Below are positions 22,888 to 29,870 of a stretch of DNA of 33,166 nt, one piece after another. The DNA is from Sandaracinaceae bacterium. Lineage in GTDB: Bacteria; Myxococcota_A; Polyangia; Polyangiales; Sandaracinaceae. The DNA is taken from the NCBI GenBank assembly GCA_040218145.1, contig JAVJQK010000141.1, forward strand, positions 1 to 33,166, in the 5' to 3' direction. A program made the translations under genes and the position numbers. Within the stretch, counting starts at the first letter, position 1, and every line of letters begins with the position of its first letter. The notes beneath the pieces are model-generated. The model searched no databases, was not told the DNA's origin, and saw only the letters and a program-made list of their open reading frames with translations.

Positions 22888-22966
22888 CGCTTCGGGGACG
22901 ATCCCATTCATCGTCGAGCTCGCCGGCCCCGGTTCACAGCCGACGCCGCGTCAACGCTTCCGTCGC
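22888..22966 (-). repeat. Family-2 repeat, inverted copy D
   Basis: Same block as 21811-21890 (CGCTTCGGGGACGATCCCAT, TCGTCGAGCTCGCCGGCCCC, GCCGACGCCGCGTCAACGC). It lies upstream of the DUF1963 start. The 513-base gap 22795-23307 contains this copy, the plus-orientation family-2 pieces at 23026-23095 and family-1 copy 7, and no gene. Confidence 0.7.
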
Positions 22967-23025
22967 AGGGGAGGTGAGCGAAAACGGCCCGATCCTCTCA
23001 TGTCTCGCGTCGGCAGCCACCCCGA

Positions 23026-23095
23026 AGCTCGACGAACGAACCGGATCGTCCCCTGCGCGCCACCGCCGACGGCGTTTCCGCGGAGACGCTTCAGG
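23026..23095 (+). repeat. Family-2 repeat pieces next to copy 7
   Basis: AGCTCGACGAACGAACC and GGATCGTCCCC (right end of a unit) at 23026-23053 are followed at 23073 by CGTTTCCGCGGAGACGCTTC, the left end of the next unit, which is interrupted 20 bases later by family-1 copy 7. Confidence 0.75.
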
Positions 23096-23115
23096 GGCTG
23101 CGCTCGCTGAGCAGG

Positions 23116-23202
23116 GGGGACGCTCATCGTCTTATCGTCATTGCGGCAACCGCTCGAAATCGCTCCCAATAGACGAATGACGATATGACGAAGAGCGTCC
23201 CC
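23116..23202. repeat. Family-1 palindromic repeat, copy 7
   Basis: 87 bases, same orientation, with the left-arm A at position 11 and CCAATAGACG in the centre. It interrupts a family-2 unit and is the last copy; the HNH gene begins 105 bases to its right. Confidence 0.95.
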
Positions 23203-23307
23203 GTCCTTTCCTCGGCGGCGTGTGGTCCGACGGCTGACGCCGACGTGGGATCCCTCGATGGCGTCATCTATATTTTCGATAGGACAGGCGCTCGACGTTG
23301 TGCCACC

Positions 23308-24819
23308 ATGCTGCTCATGCGTACAGAGCAGGTTTTCGACCCATCCTCCACGCACCCGCCGCCTGCGCGTCGGCGCGAGGACATCGAGCGCGAGCTGGCC
23401 GAGCTGTCGGCGCAGGTGGACGCGGCGAAGCACCGGCAGCTGATGCTCATTCACGAGGCGGACGTGGAGGGCTGCTGGGCGCACACCGGCGCGCGCTCGT
23501 GCGTCGACTGGCTCGGCTGGCGCATCGGCATGACGGCGGGCACGGCGCGCGAGCACCTGCGCGTGGCCCGCGCGCTGAAGAAGCTGCCGCTCATCGACGC
23601 CGAGATGGAGCGAGGCAAGCTGAGCTACTCCAAGGTCCGCGCGCTGACCCGCGTCGCCACCCCCGAGAACGAAGAGACGCTCTCGGACATGGCGCTCAAC
23701 AGCACCGCGGCGATGCTCGAGAGGATCTGTCGCGGGGTCAAGCTCGCCAGCCGCGACGAGGACGGCGAGCTGATCGCGGCGCCCGAGCCCGAGCGCTGGG
23801 TCAACAGCCGCTGGGAGGGCGACGGCATGACGCGGGTGACCGCGGTGCTCAGCGCGGACGAAGCGGAGCTGCTCATGGAGACGCTGCGCTCGGTGCGCGA
23901 GACGATGAAGAGCGACGAGAGCGAGGCGGAGCCGAGCCTGGCCGACGCGCTGGTCCACGTGGCCGAGCAGGCCGCCACCGAGAAGAAGGTGCAAGAGGCG
24001 CAGACCCGCACCACCGGCGGCGACGCGCAGATGGTCGTGCTGCACCTCCGCGAGTCGATGCTCGGCGACGGCGTCGTGACCCAGCTCGAGGATGGCTCGC
24101 GCGTCTCCGCGGAGACGTTTCGGCGCGTGGCCTGCGACGCCTCGCTGCTCCCGGTCCTGGAGGGCGGGCTGGGCCAGGTCCTGAACGTCGGCCGCAAGAC
24201 GCGCAGCATCCCGCCCGCCGTCCGCCGCGCGGTCGAGGCGAAGCACGGTCGCTGCTGCAGCTTCCCCGGTTGCACGAGCACGCGCTTCATCCACTTCCAT
24301 CACGTCCAGCACTGGGCCCACGGCGGCGAGACGAGCGCCAGGAACCTCCTGCCGCTCTGCTCCTTCCATCACCGGCTCGTGCACGAGGGCGGCTGGACGG
24401 TGCAGTACGACGGCGTCGGCGCGCCCGAGTTCCGCCAGCCGCAAGGCTCGCCGCTCCCGCCCTGGATGACCATGCCCTCCACCCCGCCCGACGTCATCGA
24501 GCGGATGCGAGAGGCGCACGCCGTCTTCGACATCGACGAGGACACGGGCCTCTGCGACTGGGACGGCCACCCGCTCGACCTCTACGCCTGCGTCGACGCC
24601 GTGTGTCCCATCGAAGACCGCCCCTTCAGCGCGGCCGAGTACTACGCCGAGCACGGCTTCGGCACCGAGCGCGCGGACGCGTCCGAGACCCCCGCCGAGG
24701 CGCTGCAGATCCTCGAGCGCATGATCGCGCAGAGCGGCATGGCCGACGGCGAGCGCGCGCGGCGGCTCAGAGAGAGGCTCCGCGAGCGAGCCCGCGAGGC
24801 CACCGCCCTTCAGCACTGA
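23308..24819 (+). CDS. DUF222-HNH endonuclease-like protein
   Basis: A 503-residue protein of the large DUF222/HNH (13E12-type) family. Residues about 25-290 are DUF222: helical, with AHTGARSCVDWLGWRIGMTA, REHLRVARALKKLP, GKLSYSKVRALTRVATPE and SRVSAETFRRVACDASLL. The HNH domain at about 305-362 has GRCCSFPGCTS (Cys317, Cys322), FHHVQHWAHGG (His331, His332), NLLPLCSFHH (Asn346, His354, His355) and VHEGGW (His359), so metal- and catalytic-residue positions are kept. DNA cleavage is expected but the family's biological role is unknown. ATG 23308 starts the conserved part; ATG 23317 is an alternative. Codons 265-270 contain the 16-bp palindrome CGTCTCCGCGGAGACG found in family-2 repeats. Confidence 0.85.
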   Translation: MLLMRTEQVFDPSSTHPPPARRREDIERELAELSAQVDAAKHRQLMLIHEADVEGCWAHTGARSCVDWLGWRIGMTAGTAREHLRVARALKKLPLIDAEMERGKLSYSKVRALTRVATPENEETLSDMALNSTAAMLERICRGVKLASRDEDGELIAAPEPERWVNSRWEGDGMTRVTAVLSADEAELLMETLRSVRETMKSDESEAEPSLADALVHVAEQAATEKKVQEAQTRTTGGDAQMVVLHLRESMLGDGVVTQLEDGSRVSAETFRRVACDASLLPVLEGGLGQVLNVGRKTRSIPPAVRRAVEAKHGRCCSFPGCTSTRFIHFHHVQHWAHGGETSARNLLPLCSFHHRLVHEGGWTVQYDGVGAPEFRQPQGSPLPPWMTMPSTPPDVIERMREAHAVFDIDEDTGLCDWDGHPLDLYACVDAVCPIEDRPFSAAEYYAEHGFGTERADASETPAEALQILERMIAQSGMADGERARRLRERLRERAREATALQH

Positions 24820-24880
24820 CGCGACCCGACCACCGCGCGAGAGGGAGACCAGGCGAGCGCGCTCGTAGGTCAGGGGTGAC

Positions 24881-25234
24881 GTGCTCGACCCCCCGCGCGA
24901 CGGCTCTCGGTTCCTCTGCGCCTCGGCCTTCGTCGCCGCGACGCTCATCGCCGCGGTGGGCCACGCCCGCGTGCCCGTCGCCCCGGAAGCGCGCGCGCTG
25001 CAAGCCCGACTGAGCCGCTGCTGGGACCAGGCCGAGGCCGAGGCGCCGACCATCGTGCGCTACGAGGTCGTCGTCGAGGTCCGCGGCGCGCGCGCCCGGT
25101 CGGTCACCGTCGAAGGCCCCGACCTCGCTCAGCTGAGGCCCTGTCTACGAGCGGCGCTGCGCCGCCACGCGTGGCCGGACGGCGCGCACCGCGTGGCCTT
25201 CCCGCTCGTGTTCGCACGTCGCACGGATCGCTGA
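24881..25234 (+). CDS. Small exported protein resembling AgmX/TonB C-terminal domains
   Basis: A 117-residue protein with an N-terminal hydrophobic segment (FLCASAFVAATLIAAVGHA), probably a signal peptide. The remainder, ALQARLSRCWDQAEAEAP, then VRYEVVVEVRGARARSVTVE, LRPCLRAALRRHAWPDG and HRVAFPLVFARR, has the two-Cys pattern (C...x.y.v.v...G.v..v.v......L..C....l....fP......v..PlvF) of the domain at the end of myxobacterial AgmX/PglI and TonB-like proteins. By itself the domain gives no precise function. Start is GTG 24881 behind AGGGGTGAC. Confidence 0.55.
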   Translation: MLDPPRDGSRFLCASAFVAATLIAAVGHARVPVAPEARALQARLSRCWDQAEAEAPTIVRYEVVVEVRGARARSVTVEGPDLAQLRPCLRAALRRHAWPDGAHRVAFPLVFARRTDR

Positions 25235-25259
25235 CGGCGCTCCGGTGATCATCCGTCCC

Positions 25260-25646
25260 CGAGCCTCGGGCCCCGAGTCCAACCGCCGGGTCGCGGGCGG
25301 CGTTCCCGCGGAAACGTATCAGGTGGGTAGGATCGCCCCTGGGTCGCCCCGCTCCGGGGACGATTCGTCCCAAAGACTCGGGCCCCGAGTCCGACCGCCC
25401 GGTCGCTGACGGCGTTCCCGCGGAGACGTTTCACCGGCGCGCCACGCTTCGGGGGACGGGCCCTACCCAGCTACCCGAGCTCGACGAGGTCCGGGCCCGG
25501 ACTCGGATTCCGCGGCCGGAGTTTGACGAATGAATAGGATCGTCCCCATCCCCGTAGCGGCCCCGCGGAGACGTTTCAGCTGCGGGGGACGACCCTGGGC
25601 TCCGGAGTCCGCGGCCGGAGTTTGACGAATGAATATGATCGTCCCC
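25260..25646 (+). repeat. Cluster of divergent family-2 units
   Basis: The 416-base gap 25235-25650 consists of at least four decayed family-2 units. Left-end motifs occur at 25301 (CGTTCCCGCGGAAACG), 25413 (CGTTCCCGCGGAGACG) and 25562 (CCCGCGGAGACGTTTCAG); right-end motifs GGAGTTTGACGAATGAAT plus GATCGTCCCC occur at 25518-25547 and 25617-25646. A block with CTCGGGCCCCGAGTCC is repeated at about 25265 and 25378. The last right end is 4 bases from the stop codon of the gene at 25651. Confidence 0.8.
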
Positions 25647-25650
25647 GAGG

Positions 25651-25992
25651 TCAGCGGGGGCCGGTGCGGCGGCGCAGGGCGGAGGGGCGCTCGGGCTCGG
25701 TGGAGACCTCGCGGCTGGCTTCGAAGCGCTCGCGCACGAGGCGGGCCCAGCGGAGGCGCGGGGTGCCGACGCTGCGGAGACGGAGGGTGGTCACGCTGCC
25801 GTGGCGCGCGACCTCGGCCGGCAGCTCGAGCGGGCCACGCTCGTCTTCGACCACGAGGGTGACCGCGGCGCGCCACGGGAGGCCGATCTCGTCGAGACCC
25901 CGCAGCTCCGCGCTCCGCGCAGACGCCGAGACGATCCGAACCGGCACCCTGATGACCGTGCCACGCGACTCCACACAGACGACCCCGTTCAC
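25651..25992 (-). CDS. Small basic protein, possibly PilZ-like
   Basis: A 113-residue soluble protein: MNGVVCVESRGTVIRVPVRI, then VSASARSAELRG, LPWRAAVTLVVEDERGPLEL, PAEVARHGSVTTLRLRSVGT and a C-terminal Arg-rich tail. The beta-rich alternation and length resemble degenerate PilZ domains, but the RxxxR and D/NxSxxG ligand motifs of c-di-GMP binding are not seen, so this is a weak guess. GTG 25992 is chosen over the longer frame to 26055 because GGAGG lies 4 bases upstream. It is divergent from the histidine kinase gene. Confidence 0.5.
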   Translation of the reverse strand: MNGVVCVESRGTVIRVPVRIVSASARSAELRGLDEIGLPWRAAVTLVVEDERGPLELPAEVARHGSVTTLRLRSVGTPRLRWARLVRERFEASREVSTEPERPSALRRRTGPR

Positions 25993-26189
25993 GCTGCCTC
26001 CAGTCCGCCATTCGTCCCCCGAACGGCGCGCGGACGCTATCGGGGCATGCCCCACAGAGGCGGATCGAGCCCGCGCCTGGAGACCATCGAAGCAGACAGT
26101 GTGGTGCCTTGGAGGTGCGAAAGCCCATTTCCGCCCTCCGACGTTGTTACTCTGCGTGAGCGGTGGGGTTGGAGGGGGAGACCGGGGGG

Positions 26190-27443
26190 ATGGAGTCGGG
26201 CGCGACGCCGGCGGAGCGACGCTCCAGGACCCTGCTCGCCGTGTACATCGGGGCCGCGATCGTGCTGACCCTCGGCTACATGGCCTGGCCGACCGTCTTC
26301 CTCCCGGGCGGGGCGACGGGCGTGAACGTCGTCAACCGCTACGTCGTGCCCGGCGTCAGCGTCATGGTCGGCGCCGGGTTGCTGCTGCTCTTGATGCGCG
26401 GCCACACGATCGCGGTGGCGCGGGCCATGGTCGGCTTCACGCTCGTCAGCAACACGGCCGTGGTCATCGCGGCCGATCAGGATGGGCCGACCCAGACCGC
26501 AGTGTCCGTTGCGTTCATGGTCTACCCCGTGCTGTTCGCCGGCGTGTTCCTCAGCGCGCGCGAGACGCTCGTCACGTGGGTCGTCGCGGTGGTCCTGGCC
26601 ATCATCGCGGTCAACGGCCGCGGCGTGCTGCTCCCCTCGCTCGAGGTGGTCGTCTTCCTGGGCGGCTTCGCGCTGCTCACCAGCTGGCTGCGCCAGCGTG
26701 ATCTGTCGGACCAGCGCGTTCAGATGCAGCGCACCAACACGCTCCAGCGCCAGCTGCTCCTGTCCGACCGGCTCGCGAGCCTCGGGGTGATGGCGGCCGG
26801 CACCGCGCACGAGCTCGGCAACGCGCTGACCGTCCTGCGCTTCAGCCTCGAGAGCGCCTCCGACTCGACCGAGACCGACGCCGTCGAGGAGTCGATCGAG
26901 GCCGGGCAGAGCGCGACCGATCGCTTGGAGGAGCTCGTGTCGGACCTGCGGAGCCTCGGCCGCACGGACGTCTCGGCGTCCGTCACCTCCGACCCCGCCG
27001 ACGCCGTGCGCTCGGCCGTGCGCCTCCTGCGCCCCACCATCCCCCAGGGCGTGACCTTGTCGGTCGAGACCGAGGAGGGCGTCCCGCGCGTGAAGGTCCC
27101 CTCCAGCCGCATGGGCCAGATCGTGCTCAACCTCGTCCGCAACGCGGTCGACGCGATGCCCCCCGAGCGCGCCGCGCCGACCATTCACGTCCGCGTCGCC
27201 AAGCGAGGCCGGGAGGTGATCCTCGAGGTCACCGACAACGCGAGCGGGATGCCGGAAGAGGTCCGCTCGGCTGCCACGACGCCGTTCTTCACGACCAAGC
27301 GCGAGGAGAAGGGCTCCGGGCTCGGGCTCCACGTCTGCACGACCATCGCCGAAGAGGCGGGCGGCCGCCTCGAGCTCGACTCGCTGGCCGGCCACGGCAC
27401 CACCGTGCGCGCGTGCTTCCCCGCCTGCCCTTCGCCCAGCTGA
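26190..27443 (+). CDS. Membrane-bound sensor histidine kinase
   Basis: A 417-residue two-component kinase. Residues about 13-165 hold five to six hydrophobic helices with very short loops, so sensing is probably within the membrane. A short coiled segment (QRVQMQRTNTLQRQLLLSDR) leads to the H-box LGVMAAGTAHELGNALTVL with His207 as phospho-acceptor. The ATPase domain has the N-box NLVRNAVDAMP, G1 VTDNASGMPEE, F-box PFFTTKREEKGS and G2 GSGLGLHVC. The H-box HELGN instead of HEINNP is a recognised variant. ATG 26190 is preferred (GGAGGGGG upstream); GTG 26163 is possible. No response-regulator gene is adjacent, so it is an orphan kinase. Its last 17 codons are part of a tandem duplication. Confidence 0.92.
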   Translation: MESGATPAERRSRTLLAVYIGAAIVLTLGYMAWPTVFLPGGATGVNVVNRYVVPGVSVMVGAGLLLLLMRGHTIAVARAMVGFTLVSNTAVVIAADQDGPTQTAVSVAFMVYPVLFAGVFLSARETLVTWVVAVVLAIIAVNGRGVLLPSLEVVVFLGGFALLTSWLRQRDLSDQRVQMQRTNTLQRQLLLSDRLASLGVMAAGTAHELGNALTVLRFSLESASDSTETDAVEESIEAGQSATDRLEELVSDLRSLGRTDVSASVTSDPADAVRSAVRLLRPTIPQGVTLSVETEEGVPRVKVPSSRMGQIVLNLVRNAVDAMPPERAAPTIHVRVAKRGREVILEVTDNASGMPEEVRSAATTPFFTTKREEKGSGLGLHVCTTIAEEAGGRLELDSLAGHGTTVRACFPACPSPS

Positions 27444-27587
27444 CGCCGCTCAGCCGTCGTAGGGTTCGACCATCGACGCGCGCTCGCGCAACGGCACCAC
27501 GGTGCGCGCGTGCTTCCCCGCCTGCCCCTCACCGGGCTGACGCCGCTCAGCCGCCGTAGGGCTCGATCATCGACGCGCGCTCGCGCA
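27394..27587. repeat. 97-bp tandem duplication spanning two convergent gene ends
   Basis: 27394-27490 and 27491-27587 are diverged copies with a period of 97 bases (for example GTGCGCGCGTGCTTCCCCGC at 27405 and 27502, and CATCGACGCGCGCTCGCGCA in both). Each unit contains the end of the kinase gene and the end of the convergent membrane-protein gene. Only the left kinase end and the right membrane-protein end are in use; the middle is a relic of both. Confidence 0.9.
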
Positions 27588-28341
27588 GCCGCTCGATCAC
27601 CGCCTCCACGTCGGCGTCGTCGAACGCCTCCTCGCTCAGCTGCACCCAGGCGCCCGAGGGGGCGACCAGGAAGCCCACGTGGTGATAGCCGCCGCCGCGG
27701 CCGCGGAGCGCCTCCGTCCCGAGGTCCGGCACCGGTGTCTCCTCCGCGAGCCGCGCGCGTTTGAAGTCGTAGCCGCCGCGGAAGTGATCCTCGTGCACGC
27801 TGATCGCGGCCACCGGCGACTCATCGCCGGGCGCCATGATCCGCAGCGTGCACACCTCGACGTCGGCGTCGGCCTCGCTCAGCTCGCCCGCCTCGAGCGA
27901 CTGGCCGGCGAGCGCGCTCAGCTCCTCCACCGTCACGAGCTCCCGGCACTTCGAGAAGCGGCCGCCGATCCAGCCGTAGACGCCGAGCGGCCACGCGGCC
28001 AGCAGCGCCACCACCAACGTCACGAGCGCCGTCGCCCCGGCCACCAGCTCCACCGGCACCGGCTCGCCCCCGTGCACCGTGCCCGAGTCGAGGTCGATCT
28101 CGCCGCGCCGCAGCGTCACCACGCCGGCGAGCCCGAAGAGCAGGCCCAGCACCAGCCCGATCACGATCATGCGTAAGGGCAGGCGCGCGCCGCGGAACGC
28201 GCCGTCGTACATCGCGTAGGCCGTGAAACACGCGAAAGCCACGCTGCACACCGCGAAGGTCAGCGCGCCCACGCCCATCACGAGCCGCCGCATCATCACC
28301 GCGCGCAGCAGCTTCGCCTCGTGGTCTCCCTCGGCGTCCAT
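27547..28341 (-). CDS. Membrane protein of unknown function
   Basis: A 264-residue protein. Three hydrophobic helices are visible: LVMGVGALTFAVCSVAFACF (near 20-40), LRMIVIGLVLGLLFGLAGVV (near 56-75) and VAGATALVTLVVALLAAW (near 100-120). The C-terminal 130 residues are soluble: TVEELSALAGQSLEAGELSE, VHEDHFRGGYDFKRARLAEE, and a Gly-rich YHHVGFLVAPSGAWVQLSEE. I do not recognise a family. It is convergent with the kinase gene, separated by the duplicated relic sequence. Confidence 0.75.
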   Translation of the reverse strand: MDAEGDHEAKLLRAVMMRRLVMGVGALTFAVCSVAFACFTAYAMYDGAFRGARLPLRMIVIGLVLGLLFGLAGVVTLRRGEIDLDSGTVHGGEPVPVELVAGATALVTLVVALLAAWPLGVYGWIGGRFSKCRELVTVEELSALAGQSLEAGELSEADADVEVCTLRIMAPGDESPVAAISVHEDHFRGGYDFKRARLAEETPVPDLGTEALRGRGGGYHHVGFLVAPSGAWVQLSEEAFDDADVEAVIERLRERASMIEPYGG

Positions 28342-28392
28342 CTCGCGAGCATGCCACGGCCTCGCGCGTCTCCCCGGAGACGCCGCGCCAGC

Positions 28393-29760
28393 TCACATGG
28401 GCCAGCCGCCGTCGTAGTCGGAGCAGTCGATGATCTGCGCCACGAAGGGGCCGCTCACCGTGCCGACCGTGTCGTCCTGGAAGTACTCGGTCGCGCGGAG
28501 CTCCACGCGGCCGCGCACCTCGGTCGCGGTGCGGGACTCGACGACGATCGTGCCGTGAAACGCGAGGTTGTGGCTGCGGCCGGTCCGGCCGTCCCAGAGC
28601 CACGTCTTGCCCCGCAGCTGACCGCGTCGGAGGCCACCCACCACGCGGTGCGTCCCGACCTCGTCCGGGAAGTCCGACATGAACCAGATGGCGTCGAGCG
28701 GCAGCAAGCCCCGCCGCGATCGCGGGCGGCACGTGTCCTCGGGCATGGTGCGGAGGACCAGCGTCTCGACCGCTCCCGGGCCGTCGAGCCCGACGATCCC
28801 GGCGAGCAAGCTAGCGTGCATCAGACGACCCTCGTAGGGATGCCCGAATAGATCGGGGAAATCGTAAGCGACCGCCCCCGGCCCGGGCGGCGGCTCGGGC
28901 GGAGTGGTGTCGACCACCGGGGAGCCCACCGGAGGCGCCGCGCTCGGGGTCGGAGCCACCGCGGAGGGGGCCGGCGGCGGGGGCTGGCTCGGCGGGGGCT
29001 GGCTCGGCGGTCCTGGCGAAGCAGGCGCGTCGATCGCCGCCACGCACTGGCCCGCGTCGTCGCGGGCGCAGCGACCGTGGGGCAGGCACGCCGGCTGGTT
29101 GTGCGCGTGCGGCGTGCAGGGGGTGACGCCCGGCTCCCCGGGCCTGGCGCAGTACGCGTAGCGGCAGTCCTCGCAGCCCTCGGGTCCCGCCGGCGCGCAG
29201 CGGCCGAGGTGCTTGCAGACCCAGCTTCGCTCGCAGGCCGCGGCGTCGTCGAGCGGCACCCGGCACTCCGCCGTCATGCCGAGGTAGCTGAAGTACGCGC
29301 AGAGCCCCTCCACCTGGCAGCCCGTCGACGGCGCGCAGTCCGCGTCCGTGCGCGGGACGCAGACGCCCCCGGCGGCGCGGCATCGCCCGCGCGTGCGGCA
29401 CTCGAACGAGGCGGCGCAGTCCGCGTCCGAGTCGGCCCAGCAGACCCCGCTCCGGCTCCCGCATTGCCCGCGCCGACTGCACGCGACCGAGCCCGCGCAC
29501 CGATCGGCGGAGACCCCGTCCGCCGCGCGGCAGACGCCCTGCTCGCTCGCGAAGCAGCGCCCCTCCGCGCGACAGACGTCGGACGCCGCGCAGTCGTCGT
29601 CGCTCCTCGCGTAGCAGGCGTACGCGCCGTCGCCGGCCCGGAACGTGCGCACCCCGCATCGCCCCTCCGACTCGCAGCTCTCGTCGCAGAGCGCGCTCCC
29701 GCACCCCACGAGCGCGAAGGCGAACAAGGCGACGGTGCGGAATGGGGCGGCGGCGAGCAT
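28393..29760 (-). CDS. Large Cys-rich lipoprotein with Pro-rich linker
   Basis: A 455-residue lipoprotein. Lipobox LVGC at 17-20. Residues 20-245 contain about six Cys modules with a loose consensus C..S..C...GRC....GVC.A..DADC (e.g. CAASDVCRAEGRC, CAGSVACSRRGQC, CAASFECRTRGRC, CAPSTGCQVEGLC). A Pro/Ser/Ala linker (PSQPPPSQPPPPAPS and following) spans about 252-300. The C-terminal domain, about 160 residues, has LVLRTMPEDTCRPRSRRG, LDAIWFMSDFPDE, GKTWLWDGRTG and IVVESRTATEVRGRVELRAT, beta-rich and unrecognised. The architecture (anchor, disulfide-rich repeats, flexible linker, globular head) suggests an outer-surface protein. GAGG lies 11 bases before ATG 29760. Confidence 0.75.
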   Translation of the reverse strand: MLAAAPFRTVALFAFALVGCGSALCDESCESEGRCGVRTFRAGDGAYACYARSDDDCAASDVCRAEGRCFASEQGVCRAADGVSADRCAGSVACSRRGQCGSRSGVCWADSDADCAASFECRTRGRCRAAGGVCVPRTDADCAPSTGCQVEGLCAYFSYLGMTAECRVPLDDAAACERSWVCKHLGRCAPAGPEGCEDCRYAYCARPGEPGVTPCTPHAHNQPACLPHGRCARDDAGQCVAAIDAPASPGPPSQPPPSQPPPPAPSAVAPTPSAAPPVGSPVVDTTPPEPPPGPGAVAYDFPDLFGHPYEGRLMHASLLAGIVGLDGPGAVETLVLRTMPEDTCRPRSRRGLLPLDAIWFMSDFPDEVGTHRVVGGLRRGQLRGKTWLWDGRTGRSHNLAFHGTIVVESRTATEVRGRVELRATEYFQDDTVGTVSGPFVAQIIDCSDYDGGWPM

Positions 29761-29870
29761 CGGGCAGACGCCTCAGGGTACGCGCCCACACGGCCATCAT
29801 CCCCATGTCTCGCCGGTCCGCGGGGCGCGACGTTGCGCGGCGAGGCGCGGGGCTGCTACCTCCAACCATC

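Noticed and set aside
15048-23190. Start codons inside family-1 repeats giving MTKSVP peptides
   Set aside because: ATGACGAAGAGCGTCCCC in the conserved arm opens short or shadow frames after several copies, but the sequences that follow are unrelated and antisense to real genes, and no ribosome-binding site precedes them.
14978-23202. Family-1 repeats as integron attC sites
   Set aside because: The ends are GGGGACG and CGTCCCC, with no RYYYAAC/GTTRRRY core sites, and the arms pair almost perfectly rather than with the attC extrahelical-base pattern. No integrase gene is seen, and genes lie on both strands.
14978-23202. Family-1 repeats as a CRISPR array
   Set aside because: Spacings of about 1 kb with whole genes between copies, and an 87-bp repeat, exclude CRISPR; no cas genes are present.
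22951-25053. A 700-codon minus-strand open frame
   Set aside because: It is antisense to the DUF222-HNH gene with its intact HNH motif, and its composition is the mirror of that gene's codons.
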